From Scleroderma bovista (Eukaryota > Basidiomycota > Agaricomycetes > Boletales > Sclerodermataceae), in the NCBI GenBank assembly GCA_037178675.1, contig JAYMGJ010000615.1, forward strand, positions 1 through 22,882: a DNA stretch of 22,882 nucleotides, written 5' to 3'. Under the pieces are notes generated by a model, which worked only from the letters and a program-made list of their open reading frames with translations, was not told the DNA's origin and made no database searches. Below, in pieces: positions 18,271 through 22,882 of this stretch (position 1 is the stretch's first letter; every line of letters starts with the position of its first letter). The translations under genes were made by a program, and so were the position numbers.

Positions 18271-18325
18271 GTATTCTTTTTTTTATTTTCTCAATTATCG
18301 CACATTTCATTGACCAATGTGATAG
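18271..18325 (+). other. Plavaka intron 1 (55 nt)
   Basis: GTATTC donor, pyrimidine-rich start, a TTGAC branch-like word near 18310 and a TAG acceptor. Removing it joins ...FLALPW to FHDNPGPSFTSTEQLL in phase. A later CAG acceptor at 18339-18341 would break the frame. Confidence 0.7.
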
Positions 18326-18931
18326 TTTCATGATAATCCAGGACCATCCTTTACTTCCACGGAGCAGCTACTCGGTGTGAGTCAAAGTGTGGATTTTGGG
18401 TCGGAGTAATAACCCAAACACAACACCAACAAAGGACTACGAAAATGTGCGAGTGGTGGTTTACCTCCGCGGTGTCCAGAGAGGATGTGCTGAGGAGGGG
18501 GGAAGGGGATCTACACCAACAGGGTGATGCAGACGGTGATGCAGGATACTCCTGGGGTACAGGAGTAATAGAAGATGAAGGGGATAGGGGTCAGGACTCT
18601 TCCTAAGGCCTAGGAAGTGTCAAAGCGGGGATTGGGTTGACTGAGACTGAAACAGCGATACTACACCTAGAGATTGGTGCAGCAAAGGGGCAGGGATGCC
18701 TCTGATGTCCAGAGGCGAGGAAGATTGGCTGGTATGAAGCCTAGACTCCGCTTGAGCCTAGTATAAAGAATAGATCTTGAATAACTTGGATAAACTTGAC
18801 AATATTGAGCCTTTAGACCTTCACTGAAGCCTACAAGGACTCAAAGACTGAAGGGATACTGATTGAGAGAGTCTGAGAGAGGGATAATTTCGTGCAATTG
18901 GGTCCTTTTTTCACTGGGCTGAGCCCAGGGG

Positions 18932-18939
18932 TTTAAATA
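18932..18939 (-). promoter_or_regulatory. TATA box of LTR-B
   Basis: TATTTAAA on the minus strand, 564 bp from the LTR 3' end, identical in sequence and distance to LTR-A. Confidence 0.6.
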
Positions 18940-18976
18940 CATGGGGGGGCACAGCATTAAAGTACAAAAAGAGAAG

Positions 18977-19229
18977 GGAGTAAGCAGAATTTGTCAAGGA
19001 TTGGTAAGGGATTGGTAAGAGCTTTGTAAGGGGTTTGTAAGCGATCAGTAAGCAAGGGATAAGCAGGAATGAGTAAGCATAGGAAGCATGAATAAGCTGC
19101 TGAGTAAAGGAACGAGTAAGCTGCATGACAAGATTGATTGGTAAGGGAGTGAGTCATCAGCTGAGTAATATACCAAAAATGCAAAAGGGATAGAGTAATA
19201 CTGATGACAAGAGAGCATCAGTAAGCAAG
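18977..19229. repeat. Degenerate GTAAG array in LTR-B
   Basis: It has the same array as LTR-A plus about 37 bp containing further GAGTAAG and GAATAAG words (about 19069-19110). The length difference shows the array expands or contracts by whole motif units. Confidence 0.7.
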
Positions 19230-19606
19230 GGATGAGTCACTGCACAGCAGAAGGAGTCATTGATGCACAGCCTAAGAAGTTTGATGGGGGGCTGTGTACC
19301 ATCAGGAATTTGATGGGACAACAATGGGGAAGATCTGAGATTAACAGGGGGATTGATCCGAGACAAAACAGCCACAAGAAGGGTACCAGGGGTCCAGAGG
19401 TCTTTTTGGGGGGTCAGCATACACTAAGGTATAGTGCATGTGTTCTAGCGCCGCTGAAGCGCAACCATGGGCTCCCTTGACGAGCTCTCTTCTGGGAAAG
19501 AATGAGAGAGGGTTCTTCTTCCTAATAGCACTATAAAGTGGGGGAATAACTGTCATGGTGCTGGGGGACATCGTCTGAAAGTAGGGAAGCGGATAGAGTA
19601 TTGAAT

Positions 19607-20041
19607 TCAACGCATCCAGGGAAGTGAGATGAATGACAGAGGAAGATGGACATGGCAAGTATCTGGGAGGAAGGGACCATAGGCTGAGGGCTCAGGGGAC
19701 ACAGAGACGACCAGAGAAGACTTCTCAAGCTTGACAATAGACCTAAGATGACCAAAGTACGTCCTTGACACAGGACTGACGAGGAGAACGCGCTGACCGA
19801 GAACAAGAGGGACTGAGGGAGCAGGCTGGGAAGATATGTGCCAGGCAGTGCATGGGAACTCTGGGAGAGGCTGTCCTAAGAGCAGGACATAGTGGAGATC
19901 TGCAGCAATAGCGGAGAAATGATCCAGAGAAAATACGGACTCCATAGTGAGCGATGAAGTGAACATCTGGATTGCGGGGGGAATATCTCCGTGGGAAATG
20001 AACAGATTTGCGTCGGAACTTGACAGGCAGATAGACCACAT
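19607..20041 (-). other. Conserved open frame in U3 of LTR-B (uncertain coding status)
   Basis: A 144-codon frame opens with ATG at 20041 (MWSICLSSSDANLF...) and ends at the same relative stop as in LTR-A, a fixed 16230-bp offset away. It is open in all three family copies. It is unrecognised and possibly non-coding. Confidence 0.25.
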
Positions 20042-20719
20042 TCTAGGCTCTCTGACGGTATAGTCACGTGCCTGATAGCTTTAGAAACGACGGAGCTATT
20101 CAAAATATCGGAATGCCAGCACTGGGCGCCTAAAAATGACATTTGGGCGCTAAAAATCATTTCTTCTCTTTCTCCTTCGTTTCTCCATCAATTCTTCGGC
20201 TTCTTTGATCGTTCTGGTATGGGAGTTGGACTGCGGACGTGTGCATTCCTTTCTCATACCACAATTGACGTTATTCCTTCAGTTTCTTCTGCTTCTTGGT
20301 GGTTCTCATGCAATAGATGACTGTCTGCATTGGCATTCGTCTCTCGCATCAGGATAGTCTTCTTGTGCGATAGATGGCTACGATGAGGGTCCGTCGTGCT
20401 TATCCTTCACATAAGGATCATTCAATATAGGCGTTATCTTCCATGTTCACTGTACCAAACCTGTTTGGTGTGTGACATTGGATGGATGGATACTCTTCCT
20501 GCAGGGTCAAAGTGGCAGAGTACCATCCTAGAAGTGAAGGGTTACCAAACAGTCAGTCCCATACAATTGATTTGGCGTGACGCGGAGGAAGTTGTAAGGT
20601 CCTTGTTTGGGGACCCTATTTTTGGCGCCAACATGGCATTTGACCCTATCAAAATCAGGTCACCACTTGGATGGGAGTATAGTGAATGGTTTTCAGCGCA
20701 TGAAGCTCATCATATCCAG

Positions 20720-20779
20720 ATACATCCATTGGGAGCTGCACCTCCACATGGAACTGAAAAATAGATATCTGGCTGTTAG
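20720..20779 (+). other. Plavaka intron 2 (60 nt) with a broken donor
   Basis: The protein reads ...AHHIQ up to 20719 and resumes DSLPEGATIVPVL at 20780. Between them lie two stops and a TAG acceptor. The donor reads ATACAT where a fungal intron would have GTACAT, a single G to A change. The intron assignment rests on the family's continuous EYSEW...IQ-LPEGATI order. Confidence 0.65.
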
Positions 20780-22505
20780 GACTCCCTTCCAGAAGGAGCA
20801 ACAATTGTACCTGTTCTCACAGCATCCAACAAGACTCCCGTGACAAGGATGACAGGAGTACTAGAAATGCACCCCCTCTTCATCAGCATCGGCAATATTC
20901 CAGGGCATATCCGCATGTCAGCCACCTCACATGCATGGCAATGTGTTGTGTTCATGCCAATACTGAAGTTTGATGCCCCCAAGGCACACCGGACAATCCT
21001 GCAGACTTGGATCTGGCACAGATGCACTGACATTGTCACCGCAGGCTTGAAACGCATTGCGCAGACTGGATCCTTCATGTCGGACCCCCACGGATACCTA
21101 CAGCACTGTTTTACACCGCTAGTGGCATGGACTGCCGACCTCCCTGAACAACAAATGCTCGCATGTGTTTCAAAGAGTGCTTCCCCCATCACAGAGGCAA
21201 CTCACAAGCAGTTCAGTGATGCTCACTGTCATTTGCCTCGTGCAGGCAAGCTCACGCTCGAGCACATCAGCCAAGCCTTGGAGAAGGCTGACCCATGGAA
21301 CCTGCCCCGCTTCCTAAAATTTGTGAAAGCACTGTACCTTAGCGGTATCCACTTTCCATTTTGGAGAAACTGGTGATTTGTGGACCCATTCATTTTCCTT
21401 CTACCCAAAATTCTTCATGTGTGCCATAAGTTCTTCTTCGACCACATCCTTCCATGGTGCAAAGAGTTACTTGGCACTGAACTTGACACGCAGTTCAAGT
21501 GTCATCATAAACGCACTGGGACAAGGCACTTTGCGGGTGGTGTTTCACATGTCAAACAGATGACAGGCAGAGAACACTGCGATATCCAATGTACAATTGT
21601 CGCCATGATTGCTGGCCACGTTCCCCCACGATTCCTCCGTGCTGTACACGCTCTTGTTGATTTTATCTACCAGGCACAGAGCCCTGTGTACACGGATGCT
21701 TCCATCAAGGCAATGGAGTCCTCGCTACGTGAATTTCATGACCACAAGGATGCAATTATTGAGGCGGGGGCCAGAAAGACAAAAGTGGCTGGCACCAAAA
21801 CCGACTTCTATATCCCAAAATTAGAGCTCTTTCAGAGCTTTGCAATGGCAGTTCGTAATAGCGGTGCGCTAATATATCATACTGCAGACGTTAGTGAACG
21901 TTTACTAATGACTCACTGCAAACACCCATTCAAGCACACCAGCAAAAATAAAGACTTTGCAGAACAAATTGTCTGAATCCTTGATCATGAAGAAGCTATG
22001 CGGCAGTTCAACATCTACACGTTGCTACATTCCGGTAATATACCACTTATCAACACCATTTGCGCAGAGGAGGAGGAAGCAACTACAATGGACCCAACGC
22101 TTGCATGGGTTGCACGTGTCTTGCCTGAAGAGCAACGGCAAGTCCAAGGTCCCTGTCCAGTCTGCAACTACTTCATCACTGGCATGCTTGCTAATAACAC
22201 ACAAACCGCTCTCCACGTCACGACACATCCAGATGAAGTCAATTTGTCGCTGAATGATATTGCTGTGCAGTATTGCCTTCCTGACTTTGAAACTCGCTAC
22301 ATGGAATTCCTCTGGTTGCACTCCCATGGTACCCACTCTCTTGCTTTCAACTGCATCACTCTGTGGTACAAATTCCATGTTCAGCTGCAGCCCACTTTCC
22401 ACTCTTCCAAGGTCATGCTGAGTCAGGCTGTTCAAGTGAGAGCTCCTTCACAAGACTTCCCTTATGGATGCTGTGATGCTATTTTAATCAGCCCCCCTAA
22501 TAACG

Positions 22506-22558
22506 GTATGCAATCCTGGCTTATGTTCTGATCGTGTACTAATATATTGCACACACAG
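22506..22558 (+). other. Plavaka intron 3 (53 nt)
   Basis: GTATGC donor, a strong TACTAAT branch word at 22537-22543 and a CACAG acceptor. Splicing joins ISPPNNG to ASYVAQVRAVFQPHAP in phase and opens the frame to the end of the window. This is the clearest fungal intron in the window. Confidence 0.85.
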
Positions 22559-22882
22559 GTGCAAGTTATGTGGCACAAGTGCGCGCCGTATTCCAGCCTC
22601 ACGCACCTTCATGTTCCAGACTGCAAGTCCCTCCATATCTCGACAAACCACTCGTCTATGTACAACCTTTCCATGTTGTTAGCACCCCAGACCAGCAGCC
22701 AGAATTGTGGATGTGGATAGTGGAGAGGAACATTCTCCGTGCAGAGGCTGGACAGACTACAAGGGAGGGCCTGATTATCCCCATTAGCTGGGTGTCACAT
22801 GCAGTGGAACTTGTCCCGGTGTTTGGCAGTGATAATGTGCCTGCCACCATAATGTCTGCGACATCTCAAGAGTTATTTGACC

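Larger units (their letters stand above)
18376..20477 (-). mobile_element. LTR-B: solo LTR, near twin of LTR-A, inserted in the Plavaka gene
   Basis: This 2102-bp unit has TGTGAGTCA and TGTGACA ends and aligns end to end with LTR-A. It shows only a small percentage of substitutions and one main length difference, about 37 extra bases in the GTAAG array. Flanks are TCGG (18372-18375) and TTGG (20478-20481). The single change is a C to T at a CpG, so this looks like a decayed 4-bp target duplication. Skipping the LTR and one flank copy joins STEQLLG to WMDTLPAGSKW in frame, confirming insertion into the transposase gene. Confidence 0.88.
17887..22882 (+). pseudogene. Plavaka-type transposase, split by LTR-B and interrupted by TGA codons; 3' end outside window
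   Basis: Plavaka elements are CACTA-related DNA transposons of basidiomycetes. ATG at 17887 starts an N-terminal C2H2 finger (CPTC...H-x4-H, 17929-17994). The body carries the family's words: NLYYPFQSRAEWSLAKFL, LLGWMDTLPAGSKW, IQLIWRDAEEVVRSLFG, EYSEWFSAHEA, TPVTRMTGVLEMHPLFISIGNI, TADLPEQQM, HKFFFDHILPWCKELLG, QMTGREHCDIQ and ADVSERLL. Coding pieces by my splicing are 17887-18270, 18326-18375, 20482-20719, 20780-22505 and 22559-22882. In-frame TGAs lie at 18157, 21374 and 21974, the last two where relatives have Arg. Terminal repeats of the element are not visible. Confidence 0.88.

Noticed and set aside
2182..20477. LTR-A and LTR-B as the two ends of one 18-kb retrotransposon
   Set aside because: Each is separately flanked by matching or near-matching 4-bp repeats, and each interrupts a gene that continues in frame on the other side.
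1165..21976. UGA recoded as a sense codon
   Set aside because: TGA replaces Trp in some genes and Arg or Gly in others, and TGA is also a natural terminator (8463). Mutation explains it better.

Overview
The window is a nest of transposable elements with no intact host gene that I can recognise. Short introns (53-60 nt), a Plavaka-type transposase, and Ty1/copia, Ty3/gypsy and Tc1/mariner elements all point to a basidiomycete fungus, most likely an agaricomycete. No species call is possible.

Layout. (1) 1-1878: the 3' part of a Ty1/copia element (Copia-1), with a defective RT-RNase H gene, polypurine tract and 287-bp LTR. (2) 1879-8671: a second copia element (Copia-2). Its 5' LTR was split by Copia-1, and its gag was split by a 2066-bp solo LTR (LTR-A, 2182-4247). 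Its polyprotein keeps one frame but has two TGA stops, and its 3' LTR is at 8473-8671. (3) 8672-9772: no gene seen. (4) 9773-11556: an LTR-less, minus-strand fragment of a Copia-2 relative. (5) 11680-13261: a palindromic Tc1/mariner derivative with 543-bp inverted arms and TA on both sides. (6) About 13264-15033: the 5' end of a Ty3/gypsy-like element, with a probable LTR/leader, a small upstream ORF and gag. It is cut by a diverged solo LTR (LTR-C, 15034-17377). (7) 17382-17837: an unidentified decayed coding stretch. (8) 17887-22882: a Plavaka transposase pseudogene with a C2H2 finger and three introns. It is split by LTR-B (18376-20477), a near twin of LTR-A, and runs off the window.

How it fits together. 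Three copies of one unclassified 2.1-2.3 kb LTR family lie in the same (minus) orientation. Each has TG...CA ends (read on its own strand), a TATA box about 560-570 bp from its 3' end, and 4-bp flanking repeats that are perfect in one case and have one mismatch in the other two. Removing LTR-A or LTR-B restores the codon phase of the interrupted gene, so both are independent insertions and not two ends of one element. No internal region of this family is present. Most nonsense changes are TGA, and several look like CGA-to-TGA transitions, as expected for methylated, silenced repeats. Relative order: Copia-2 and Plavaka came first; Copia-1, LTR-A and LTR-B came later.
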